Assembly: GCF_038595055.1 (NCBI RefSeq)
Contig: NZ_CP152002.1
Location: forward strand, 2,586,501 to 2,650,500
Direction of reading: 5' to 3'
From: Paenibacillus sp. FSL R7-0345
GTDB taxonomy: Bacteria; Bacillota; Bacilli; Paenibacillales; Paenibacillaceae
Length of the DNA stretch: 64,000 nt
In this document: positions 44,824 through 52,383 of the stretch, piece after piece
Layout of the letters: each line of letters opens with the position of its first letter
Numbering within the stretch: the stretch's first letter is position 1
Made by a program: the position numbers and the translations under genes
The notes under the pieces: generated by a model
The model's database searches: none
What the model was told of the DNA's origin: nothing
The model's input: only the letters and a program-made list of their open reading frames with translations

Positions 44824-45807
44824 GTGAACATGAAAACCCGGCCCAAAACAGGTGCGGGAACACTGGCGGCGCCAAAGCCGGCGAGCTTACCGAAAGGGGG
44901 CTGGTTGAAGGATATCCGCTCCCATTGGGTGCTGTACCTGATGTTTGTCCCCATCGCGGTATATTTTATTATCTTTGCCTATATTCCGATGGCCGGCATT
45001 GTAATGGCGTTTCAGTCCTATACCGTGAAGGGCGGAATCTTTGGCAGTCCATGGGTAGGCCTGGACAACTTCAGCTATTTTTTCCAGTCCGGCAAAGCCT
45101 GGCTCGTAACACGCAACACGATTATTTACAATCTTGCTTTTTTAACCTGTTACACTGTCTTTTCCATTCTTGCTGCTGTCGTTATCTCGGAAATCAGGCA
45201 GAAATGGTTTAAAAAGCTGTCCCAGACCTTAATGTTTCTGCCGTATTTTATATCCTGGGTGACCGTATCTGCCTTTGTCTACAATTTCCTGAATTATGAA
45301 TACGGCATCGTTAACCGGATCTTCGCCTCTTTCCATCTGGAAGCGATTGATATTTATTCGACGACCTGGTACTGGTATCTCATTCTGCCTTTCCTGTATG
45401 TATGGAAATGGGTGGGTTACGGCAGCGTGCTGTATCTGGCGGCCATCGTCGGCATCGATCAGGAAATCTATGAAGCAGCCACGATTGACGGGGCAACGAA
45501 ATTTCAGAAAATAACGAAGATTACCCTGCCGCTGCTGAAGCCGACCATGATCATTCTGCTGCTGCTCGGACTGGGCCGGATTATGCGCGGGGAGTTCGAT
45601 ATGTTCTATCAGTTAATCGGAAATAACGGGCTGCTGATGGATGCTACAGATATTATTGATACGCTGGCCTTCCGCTCGCTGATGGGTACAGCCGATTTTG
45701 GAATGGCTTCCTCCGTCGGGTTCTACCAATCCGTACTGACGCTGATCATTATCCTTGGCGCCAACTGGATGGTACGCAGATACGACAAAGACCAGGCCTT
45801 GTTCTAA
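44824..45807 (+). CDS. Sugar ABC transporter permease (LplB type)
   Basis: Membrane subunit of the third importer, about 327 residues, six transmembrane helices after a basic, Pro-rich cytoplasmic N-terminus (KTRPKTGAGTLAAPKPASLPKG). EAA loop YEAATIDGATKFQKI and tail RRYDKDQALF. The start is uncertain: GTG 44815, GTG 44824 and ATG 44830 share the frame; GTG 44824 is best spaced from GGAAGGTGAT. First gene of the operon. Confidence 0.9.
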   Translation: MNMKTRPKTGAGTLAAPKPASLPKGGWLKDIRSHWVLYLMFVPIAVYFIIFAYIPMAGIVMAFQSYTVKGGIFGSPWVGLDNFSYFFQSGKAWLVTRNTIIYNLAFLTCYTVFSILAAVVISEIRQKWFKKLSQTLMFLPYFISWVTVSAFVYNFLNYEYGIVNRIFASFHLEAIDIYSTTWYWYLILPFLYVWKWVGYGSVLYLAAIVGIDQEIYEAATIDGATKFQKITKITLPLLKPTMIILLLLGLGRIMRGEFDMFYQLIGNNGLLMDATDIIDTLAFRSLMGTADFGMASSVGFYQSVLTLIIILGANWMVRRYDKDQALF

Positions 45808-45828
45808 CTATTATTCTTAAAAAAGCAG

Positions 45829-46734
45829 GTGATTACCATAGACAGCAACTCTGTTAACCCGAAGCTGAATTCGGCGCCGTTATTCACAGCCATTGCTTAC
45901 ACAATTGTGGGGCTTATTGCACTAATCTGTGTCCTGCCGTTCATCGTGCTGGTCTCGGGAGCCTTTTCATCCGAAAGTGCAATTCTGCAGGAAGGCTACT
46001 GGTTCTGGCCACGCGACTTCTCGCTTGAAGCGTTCAGCTATATTTTTCGTTATCCAGCAGACTTACTGAACGGTTATAAGGTCTCCATCATCGTTACGGT
46101 GGTAGGCACGGTGCTCTCGCTGTTCATCTCTATGATGGCAGCCTATGTCCTGTCCCGCAAGGATCTGAAGCACCGTAACGCCTTATCCTTCTTCCTGTTC
46201 TTTACAACACTGTTCAATGGGGGCCTGGCTCCATACTACATCTGGATCAGCCGCAACCTTGATCTGACCAACACCTATGCCGTACTGATTCTCGCGCCAA
46301 TGTTCAATGTAATGTACATCCTGATTCTGCGCAGCTTTATCCGCGGGTCGGTACCGGAGCCGCTGCTGGAATCAGCCAAAATCGACGGAGCCGGAGATTT
46401 CCGGATTTTCCTGAAGATAGTGCTGCCGCTGACGAAGCCGGCGCTTGCTTCTATCGGTGTTTTTACAGCACTGGCTTACTGGAATGACTGGTGGACCGCA
46501 ATGATGTTCACGAACAAAGACCACTTGATTCCGCTGCAGTATCTGTTGTACAAGATGCTGTCTTCCATCAACCTGTCGGCTGCGATGTCCCAGCATGTAT
46601 CCAATCTGGATATGCCAAAGGAAACATTCAAGCTGGCAATGACTGTGATTGCCACCGGTCCGATTGTGCTGATCTTTCCGTTTGTACAGAAGTATTTCGT
46701 AAGCGGTATCACCATTGGTGCCGTCAAGGGCTGA
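45829..46734 (+). CDS. Sugar ABC transporter permease (YtcP type), unusual start
   Basis: Partner permease, about 300 residues, six transmembrane helices, EAA-like loop LESAKIDGAGDFRIFL and tail FVSGITIGAVKG. There is no ATG near the 5' end. The GTG at 45829 lies inside what looks like the ribosome binding site itself (AGCAGGTGATT), and the codon correctly spaced from that site is ATA at 45838, followed by DSNSVNPKLN. Either a GTG start with a poor site or a rare ATA start is used; the protein differs by three residues. Operon member between the LplB-type permease and the binding protein. Confidence 0.88.
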   Translation: MITIDSNSVNPKLNSAPLFTAIAYTIVGLIALICVLPFIVLVSGAFSSESAILQEGYWFWPRDFSLEAFSYIFRYPADLLNGYKVSIIVTVVGTVLSLFISMMAAYVLSRKDLKHRNALSFFLFFTTLFNGGLAPYYIWISRNLDLTNTYAVLILAPMFNVMYILILRSFIRGSVPEPLLESAKIDGAGDFRIFLKIVLPLTKPALASIGVFTALAYWNDWWTAMMFTNKDHLIPLQYLLYKMLSSINLSAAMSQHVSNLDMPKETFKLAMTVIATGPIVLIFPFVQKYFVSGITIGAVKG

Positions 46735-46800
46735 TATAGGTTCCGCCAGGCTGCGGAATGTATATAGATTCAGTTATCAGATACAAGGGAGGCCAGCATA

Positions 46801-48411
46801 ATGAAAAGGGTAAAAAAAAGAGGGCTATTGGTATTGAGTGCAACTTTGCTGTTGACTACAGTGCTTGCGGGTTGCGGCGGGAACAACAATAACAGTACGC
46901 AGAATGCGGCTACAAATGCTCCGGCGGGAGCAGCAACCCAGGCACCGTCGGCAGAAAGCGGCAAGCCGGACAACAGCAAGGAAGTGAAGCTGTCCGGCTA
47001 CCTGCTCGGTGAAGCACCAAAGGGCATGCCTGAGGTTATGGAGGCGCTTAACGAGAAGCTGAAAAAGGATATTAATGCTACGCTGGAGATCAACTATATC
47101 GGCTGGGGGGATGTAGCCTCCAAATATCCGCTGATCCTTGCTTCCGGCCAGGATGTGGACTTCATATTCACGGCAGACTGGAACTTCTATGTTTCGGAGT
47201 CGAACAAGGGCTCGTTTCTTGAGTTGAATGAAGAGATGATCAAGAGCAACATGCCGAAGTACTATGCCAATCAGGACCCGGCTGCCTACAAAGCAGCAGA
47301 GGTGAACGGCAAGCAGTATATGATTCCTACCACAACGCCAGACCGCAAGGTCAATGTGATTGTGCTGCGCAAGGATATTATGGATAAAGCCGGACTTACG
47401 AATCCGACCCGCATCTCCGAGCTTACTCCGTACTTTGAAGCGGTGAAGCAAAATTATCCCGATATGATTCCGCTTAACCTGGATTCCCAATATGACCTTC
47501 CGACCCCGTTTGGTGCACTGGCCAGCGAAAAGTTTGCTTACCCTGGTGCGCCGCTTGATTCCGGTGACCCTTCTTCAGTCGGCCTGTTCACCGACAATGA
47601 GGACCCTGAAGGCAAAATTCTCAGCATTACGGACGAGCCTGTACAAAGCGCCTTTAAATATGCGGCAGATACGATGAAGCAATGGTACGACGCGGGTTAT
47701 GTGAACAAGAATCCGTATTCGAACAAGGTCCGTTCCAAGGATAATTTCGTTGAAGGCAAGGCAGGCGTTGCTTTCGGCAATTCCATCGACATCCAGGCTA
47801 CCCTTGCCGCAAGCGCGGATAAAGGCATTGAAACCTATGTCATGCCGGTGCTGTCACCGACAGGCCATGCCCCTACCAGCAGCTGGCTGAACAACGGTGT
47901 TGCCATCGCTGCCAACTCGGCCAATCCGGAGCGTGCCCTGCAGGCGCTGGACCTGATTATGCAGGATGAAGCTTATGTGTACCTGGCTTACTATGGTATC
48001 GAAGGCAAAAACTACGCTGTAACCGCAGACGGCAAGCTTACCTTGCCGGAAGGCATTACACCGGAAACGAATACCTATCCCGCGGATGCGGCCGGGTTCT
48101 GGTTCGTCAACAAGGATTATTTTAAACCAAGTGTCTCTTGGACGGACTCCTACATTGAGCTGAACAACAAGATAAAGGATATGCTTGCTCCTCCAACCTA
48201 TTTGGGCTTCTCCTTTAATTCGGAGAAGGTGAAATCGGAAATTGCCAACCTCAAAAATGTATCCTCCCAGTATTATCTGCCGATTACAATCGGCTCGGTA
48301 AAGGATGTGGACAAAGCGTTCGCCACTTTGAATGACAAGCTGAAGTCAGCCGGCATCGAGAAGGTAAGGGCAGAGGTGGAAGCCCAGACGAAGGCTTTTC
48401 TCGGCAAGTAA
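46801..48411 (+). CDS. Sugar ABC transporter substrate-binding lipoprotein
   Basis: 536-residue lipoprotein of the third importer. Signal peptide with lipobox VLAGC (Cys25), an Asn/Ala/Thr-rich linker to about residue 60, a two-lobed binding fold and the C-terminal domain SEKVKSEIANLKNVSSQYYLPITIG. ATG 46801 follows AAGGGAGG. Strongly similar along its length to the non-lipidated paralogue at 41440 (shared LGEAP, PEVM/PEVL, MIPLNLDSQ, SWLNNGVAI, ALQALDLIM), so both should bind a related sugar. Confidence 0.93.
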   Translation: MKRVKKRGLLVLSATLLLTTVLAGCGGNNNNSTQNAATNAPAGAATQAPSAESGKPDNSKEVKLSGYLLGEAPKGMPEVMEALNEKLKKDINATLEINYIGWGDVASKYPLILASGQDVDFIFTADWNFYVSESNKGSFLELNEEMIKSNMPKYYANQDPAAYKAAEVNGKQYMIPTTTPDRKVNVIVLRKDIMDKAGLTNPTRISELTPYFEAVKQNYPDMIPLNLDSQYDLPTPFGALASEKFAYPGAPLDSGDPSSVGLFTDNEDPEGKILSITDEPVQSAFKYAADTMKQWYDAGYVNKNPYSNKVRSKDNFVEGKAGVAFGNSIDIQATLAASADKGIETYVMPVLSPTGHAPTSSWLNNGVAIAANSANPERALQALDLIMQDEAYVYLAYYGIEGKNYAVTADGKLTLPEGITPETNTYPADAAGFWFVNKDYFKPSVSWTDSYIELNNKIKDMLAPPTYLGFSFNSEKVKSEIANLKNVSSQYYLPITIGSVKDVDKAFATLNDKLKSAGIEKVRAEVEAQTKAFLGK

Positions 48412-48423
48412 GGAAGCAGGCTG

Positions 48424-49374
48424 ATGACACCGAACAGTCCGGTTAACATTACCGCCTCGACTTATAAAGGCTTCAATTCTCTGGTGCTTGAAAGTAGGCA
48501 GATCAGGCTGGAAACCGTGCCGGAAATCGGCGGTAAGCTGGTTTCGATTCTATATAAGCCGACGGGGAAGGAATGGATGCTGGATTCCGGCTTTCGCACT
48601 TTGCGGAAACCGGAGTATGGTTCTTCCTTCGGGGATTGGGATATGAGCGGCTGGGATGAGTGTTTTCCTTCGATAAACAGCTGTCAATGGGATGCAGGCG
48701 AGAAGGGTGCTGTGCCTGATCACGGGGAAATATGGGCGCTTTCCTGGGATTGCAGGATCAATGCAGATTCTATTATCAGCTCCGTCCGCAGTCCCCGGTT
48801 TCCGTATGTGTTCACTAGGACCATTTCCTGTCTTTCCGCAGACATCATCCGGTTCGATTATCATGTCGACAACCTGAGTAACGGCACCATGCCGTTTCTA
48901 TGGGTGCCGCACCCGCAATTTGCAGTCATTGAGCCGACACGGGTGGTTATTCCTGAGACCATGAAAGAGCTGCTGTGTGTGTACGGGGGGCATGGCCTGA
49001 GGACTGGTGAGCTTTACCATTGGGATCAGCTGTCTCTGGTAGCTCCCGCAGTGACCGGAGATGGCAGGAAGCTGTATTACCCGGGTAATATTCCTCAGGG
49101 CTGTTCTGGTTTATATGGAGAATATAGCGGCGACTTCCTGTGCCTAACCGTTCCGCCTGACAAAGTGCCTTACTTGGGCATCTGGGTGGATAAAGGGATG
49201 TTCAATGACCGGGTAACCTGTGCACTGGAGCCGGGCATCGGCTATTATGATTCACTTGATGTGGCAGTACGCAACAGAACAGCCCGGCTGATCCCGCCCC
49301 GTGCGTCCTTTTCCTGGTATATGGAGCTGACTTTGGGGAATGGAATGAATCGTATGATGAAGGTTTTTGAATAA
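48424..49374 (+). CDS. Aldose 1-epimerase-like protein
   Basis: Beta-sandwich of the galactose mutarotase superfamily, 316 residues, cytoplasmic (no signal peptide). Family-like features are the opening strands (SLVLESRQIRLETVPEIGGKLVSILYKPTGKEW), WDECFPSINSC, DHGEIW with the probable catalytic His, and EPGIGYYDSLD near the C-terminus with the probable Glu. It starts 12 bases after the binding-protein stop behind AAGGAAGCAGG and ends the importer operon before a terminator. It probably interconverts sugar anomers or epimers after import; the exact activity is not known for this subgroup. Confidence 0.75.
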   Translation: MTPNSPVNITASTYKGFNSLVLESRQIRLETVPEIGGKLVSILYKPTGKEWMLDSGFRTLRKPEYGSSFGDWDMSGWDECFPSINSCQWDAGEKGAVPDHGEIWALSWDCRINADSIISSVRSPRFPYVFTRTISCLSADIIRFDYHVDNLSNGTMPFLWVPHPQFAVIEPTRVVIPETMKELLCVYGGHGLRTGELYHWDQLSLVAPAVTGDGRKLYYPGNIPQGCSGLYGEYSGDFLCLTVPPDKVPYLGIWVDKGMFNDRVTCALEPGIGYYDSLDVAVRNRTARLIPPRASFSWYMELTLGNGMNRMMKVFE

Positions 49375-49384
49375 ATATTGCTGT

Positions 49385-49423
49385 AAAGTCCCGGCCAGAT
49401 CCTCTCTGTCCGGGACTTTTTTT
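49385..49423 (+). terminator. Rho-independent terminator of third importer operon
   Basis: Perfect 10-bp stem AAAGTCCCGG (49385-49394) / CCGGGACTTT (49410-49419) with a seven-base T-run. Confidence 0.9.
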
Positions 49424-49429
49424 ATGGTA

Positions 49430-49469
49430 TAACGCAAGCGCTTACGTTAAGCTATAGAGAAGTTATACT
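49430..49469 (+). promoter_or_regulatory. Promoter overlapped by a LacI/cre-like palindrome
   Basis: A 20-base near-perfect palindrome at 49430-49449 (TAACGCAAGCGCTTACGTTA, one mismatched pair) has the AAGCGCTT core of LacI-family operators and catabolite (cre) sites. It overlaps the -35 position of a promoter with -10 TATACT (49464-49469), so a bound repressor such as CcpA would block transcription of the AraC-type regulator gene. Confidence 0.6.
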
Positions 49470-49505
49470 ATCTTTCTTCGGGCTGTACCAAAAGGAGAAA
49501 CGAAC

Positions 49506-50348
49506 GTGAGTGAATTGAAATTCAGCAGGTTTGACAGAGCCTTCGAGCTGACCCACCGACAGGCGGAGTCCCATAATATGCCCATCTTCCACCTCCACAA
49601 TACATATGAAATCTACTATTTGCTGTCCGGCAAAAGAGAGTTTTTTATCCGCGACCGGACAATGGAGATTCAAGCGGGGGATGTGATGATTGTGTCGCCC
49701 CATGTGCTCCACCGGACGACGAATGCAGCCGAGCCCCAGCATGAGCGGCTGATCGTAAACATTCACAGGGATCTGATGCTGCCCAGGCAGGTAGAGGATG
49801 CCGGCTTGGAGGTGCTCGCTCCGCTGCTGGGGACGGACTACCGGATCATCAGGTGCAGCATGCAGGAGCGGCTGTATACCGATGAGCTGGCCAGAAGAAT
49901 GATTGGCGAGGTTCAGCGGCGTGAGCCGGGGTTTGAGCTGTTCTTGCTGACGCTGGTTCAGCAGCTGATTCTGTTCAGCTGCCGCAGGATGACAGATGAC
50001 AAGGAGGAGCCGGCTGAATACCCCAGCCCGATGCATGAACGGATATCTGCTGTAGTCCGGTATATCAACGGGCACTATACGGAGAAGCTGTCGCTGCAGC
50101 TGCTGGCGGAACATTTCTTCATCAGCCCTTACTATCTAAGCGGGTGCTTTAAGAAGGCGACGGGCTTTACTTTGGTGGAATATGTGAACAGTGTCCGGGT
50201 CAAAGAGTCCATTAAGCTTTTGGCAGAAACCAGGCTGCCTGCTCATTTGATTGCGCGTAAGGTCGGGTTCGGCAGTGTGAGCCATTTCGGCAGGGTCTTC
50301 CGGCAGGTGACCGGTCAGCCGCCGTTATTTTACCGGAAGCTAACTTAA
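49506..50348 (+). CDS. AraC-family transcriptional regulator
   Basis: 280 residues. The N-terminal cupin-type ligand-binding domain (about 20-130) shows HLHNTYEIYYLLSGKREFFI and IQAGDVMIVSPHVLHRT; the C-terminal AraC double helix-turn-helix starts near 180 (LSLQLLAEHFFISPYYLSGCFKK, then LIARKVGFGSVSHFGRVFRQ). The GTG at 49506 follows AAAGGAGAAACG. It sits directly before the GH105 gene and is its likely activator, sensing an unsaturated galacturonyl-rhamnose product or rhamnose (inference). Confidence 0.92.
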   Translation: MSELKFSRFDRAFELTHRQAESHNMPIFHLHNTYEIYYLLSGKREFFIRDRTMEIQAGDVMIVSPHVLHRTTNAAEPQHERLIVNIHRDLMLPRQVEDAGLEVLAPLLGTDYRIIRCSMQERLYTDELARRMIGEVQRREPGFELFLLTLVQQLILFSCRRMTDDKEEPAEYPSPMHERISAVVRYINGHYTEKLSLQLLAEHFFISPYYLSGCFKKATGFTLVEYVNSVRVKESIKLLAETRLPAHLIARKVGFGSVSHFGRVFRQVTGQPPLFYRKLT

Positions 50349-50366
50349 ACGGGGCGCCCAATCTGA

Positions 50367-50404
50367 TTCCGCAAGATATAAGAAGGATTACTTCTTTTCC
50401 GCAA
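50367..50404 (+). repeat. Direct repeat TTCCGCAA, candidate AraC operator
   Basis: TTCCGCAA occurs at 50367-50374 and 50397-50404, 30 bases apart (about three helical turns, same face), in the 124-base gap between the AraC-type gene and the GH105 gene. AraC-family activators bind direct repeats of this size. Confidence 0.45.
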
Positions 50405-50472
50405 AAAATGAGCAGATCGCTGTGTTACTATCGGGTTGAACATGATTCAATTCCCGAGGAGGACCACGACAT

Positions 50473-51573
50473 ATGACCGAGAAAACAGTACTTACCCCTA
50501 TCGGCTGGGGAGAAAAAGCCTGTGAAGCCCTGATGCACAAATTTGAACCTGAGCAATTGCTTCCCAACTATTTTCACTATCACCAGGGCGTATTTCTGTC
50601 GGGTATGGAGAAGGTGTGGCAGCAAACTGGCGAACGTAAATATTTTGACTATATCAAGCGTTGGGTAGATTCCCAGGTGCAGCCGGACGGCACCATTAAA
50701 GAGTTCCACCGGGAACAGCTGGATGATATTCAGCCGGGCGTGCTGCTGTTCAACCTGTATAAGCAAACAGGAGATGAACGCTACAAAACAGCGCTGTTCA
50801 CACTGGTTCCGCTTTTGAAAGAATGGAATGTTAATGAAGAAGGCGGTTTCTGGCATAAAGGCCACTATCCGAACCAGATGTGGCTGGACGGGCTTTATAT
50901 GGCAGGGCCTATTGCTGCTATGTTTGCAAGGGCTTTCAACCAGCCGGAGTACCTCGATATGATGACGTTCCAGGCGCTGCTTGTGCATAGGCATACCTAT
51001 GATAAAGCGACGGGCCTGCTGTTTCACGGCTGGGATGCCAGCAAAAAGGCCCCGTGGTCTGATCCCATTACCGGACGTGCGCCAGAGTTCTGGGGACGGG
51101 CCATCGGCTGGTATCCTGTCGCCCTGCTGGAAATGTTCGAGTATATGCCGGAGGACCACAAGGACAAACCCCGGCTGGCAGTGATCACGAAGGACCTGCT
51201 GATTGCTCTGACCAAGTTTCAGGACCCGGCCACGGGGCTTTGGTATCAGGTAACAGATAAGACAGACCGTCCGGACAACTGGCTGGAGAATTCCTGCACC
51301 GCACTTTATGTACATGCAATTGCCAAGGCTGTCCGTTTCGGCTACCTCGATGAAAGCTACATGGAATATGCCTGGAAAGGATATCAGGGGGTAATCGACA
51401 CGCTTAAGTTTGATGACGAGGGTTATGTGGTCATCGGCAACATCTGCATCGGAACCGGCATCGGCAGCTATGAGCACTATATCGCCCGTCCGACCAGCGA
51501 AAATGATCTGCACGGCGTAGGCGGCTTTCTGCTGATGTGTGCGGAGATGAATCTGGCCAAATCTAAGGCCTAG
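50473..51573 (+). CDS. GH105 unsaturated rhamnogalacturonyl hydrolase (YteR/YesR type)
   Basis: Cytoplasmic (alpha/alpha)6-barrel hydrolase of 366 residues that removes the unsaturated galacturonic acid left by rhamnogalacturonan lyases. Motifs include LLPNYFHYHQGVFLSGMEKVW, HYPNQMWLDGLYMAGP with Asp139 in the position of the catalytic Asp of YteR, PEFWGRAIGWYPVAL and GTGIGSYEHYIARPTSENDLHGVGGFL. No signal peptide. The ATG at 50473 follows CGAGGAGG. The preceding AraC gene probably regulates it. It shows that the organism also degrades rhamnogalacturonan. Confidence 0.92.
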   Translation: MTEKTVLTPIGWGEKACEALMHKFEPEQLLPNYFHYHQGVFLSGMEKVWQQTGERKYFDYIKRWVDSQVQPDGTIKEFHREQLDDIQPGVLLFNLYKQTGDERYKTALFTLVPLLKEWNVNEEGGFWHKGHYPNQMWLDGLYMAGPIAAMFARAFNQPEYLDMMTFQALLVHRHTYDKATGLLFHGWDASKKAPWSDPITGRAPEFWGRAIGWYPVALLEMFEYMPEDHKDKPRLAVITKDLLIALTKFQDPATGLWYQVTDKTDRPDNWLENSCTALYVHAIAKAVRFGYLDESYMEYAWKGYQGVIDTLKFDDEGYVVIGNICIGTGIGSYEHYIARPTSENDLHGVGGFLLMCAEMNLAKSKA

Positions 51574-51584
51574 CCGGTTATTGC

Positions 51585-51613
51585 TTTACTTTCCCTTACC
51601 GGGACTATATAAT
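51585..51613 (+). promoter_or_regulatory. Sigma-A promoter ahead of the usp-mrp operon
   Basis: -35 TTTACT (51585-51590), 17-base spacer, perfect -10 TATAAT (51608-51613). A transcript from here begins near 51620 and would meet the hairpin at 51644 before the usp coding region. Confidence 0.6.
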
Positions 51614-51643
51614 AGCTTTAATTGTATACGCAGTAAACCGGAG

Positions 51644-51669
51644 GAGCCTGCCAACAGCGGGCTCTTTTT
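51644..51669 (+). terminator. Leader terminator / attenuator between promoter and usp gene
   Basis: GAGCCTGC (51644-51651) pairs with GCGGGCTC (51657-51664, one G-U), 5-base loop, then TTTTT. It may simply end the GH105 transcript, but it lies downstream of a good promoter and so could attenuate the usp-mrp transcript. No competing antiterminator structure is obvious. Confidence 0.65.
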
Positions 51670-51711
51670 GTGTTGTTATCTGGTAAAAATTAACTTTGAG
51701 GAGGCCGTGCG

Positions 51712-52350
51712 GTGGAAATGAGCAAGGAGAGCATTATGGTCTGTGTACATTACGGTCCCCACGGGCAGAGGCTGATTCAGAGAGGCAGCCAGCTGGCCGG
51801 GCTGCTACAGGCGCCGTTAATTGTACTTACAGTAGGCGCACTGGGAGACAACGAATACAACCGGGAGAAGCAGCAATACCTTTCGGGCTGGAAGGATCTA
51901 ACAGAGTCTGCCGGAGGACAGTTTGTTATCCGCGACGGCAACGGCAAGAGTGTGTCTGAGGTCATTGCGGATACGGCGCGCGAGAATCACATTACGCAGA
52001 TTATAATCGGGCAATCGGGTCAGACCTTTTGGGAGGGACTTACACGGGGGTATTTTATCAATGACCTGCTGGAGCTGCTCGGTCCGATCGATCTTCATAT
52101 TGTGGCTGTACAGCGTTATCCTGAATTGCTCGAGCAGACTCATGAAAGAGGGGTTAAGGCTTACCTTGTATTCAGCAAAGACCGTTATGTCCTCGCAGAA
52201 AGCGCCGAAGACAGCAATGTGAATGTGATGAAGGGTGTCTTCTTCCGCGAGCTTCACACCGATTTTAACACCGGGTTGTTTAAAATCGTCAAAGACGGTG
52301 AGGCGCAGTATTTGCGGATTGTGCAAAATGAATGGGTGAAGCCGCACTAA
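51712..52350 (+). CDS. Stand-alone KdpD-type universal stress (Usp) protein
   Basis: 212 residues. The N-terminal 145 form a Usp fold closest in layout to the Usp domain of KdpD (SIMVCVHYGPHGQRLIQRGSQLA, TQIIIGQSGQTFWEGLTRGYFINDLLELLGPIDLHIVAV); the KdpD-like protein at 35551 shows matching segments (VCVDLGPRSERLIRRGFRIA; RIVMGHSNKNRWQEFW). The last 65 residues (KDRYVLAESAEDSNVNVMKGVF) are an extension I do not recognise. The GTG at 51712 follows GAGGAGG. It precedes the Mrp antiporter genes by 33 bases on the same strand, suggesting that it senses a nucleotide or ion state and regulates the antiporter. Confidence 0.78.
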   Translation: MEMSKESIMVCVHYGPHGQRLIQRGSQLAGLLQAPLIVLTVGALGDNEYNREKQQYLSGWKDLTESAGGQFVIRDGNGKSVSEVIADTARENHITQIIIGQSGQTFWEGLTRGYFINDLLELLGPIDLHIVAVQRYPELLEQTHERGVKAYLVFSKDRYVLAESAEDSNVNVMKGVFFRELHTDFNTGLFKIVKDGEAQYLRIVQNEWVKPH

Positions 52351-52383
52351 GCTAAACTATCACAAAAGGAGGGCTGCTGAGCC

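Noticed and set aside
50428..51513. 361-residue antisense frame over the GH105 gene
   Set aside because: The plus-strand frame has clear GH105 motifs and a good ribosome binding site; the antisense product resembles nothing.
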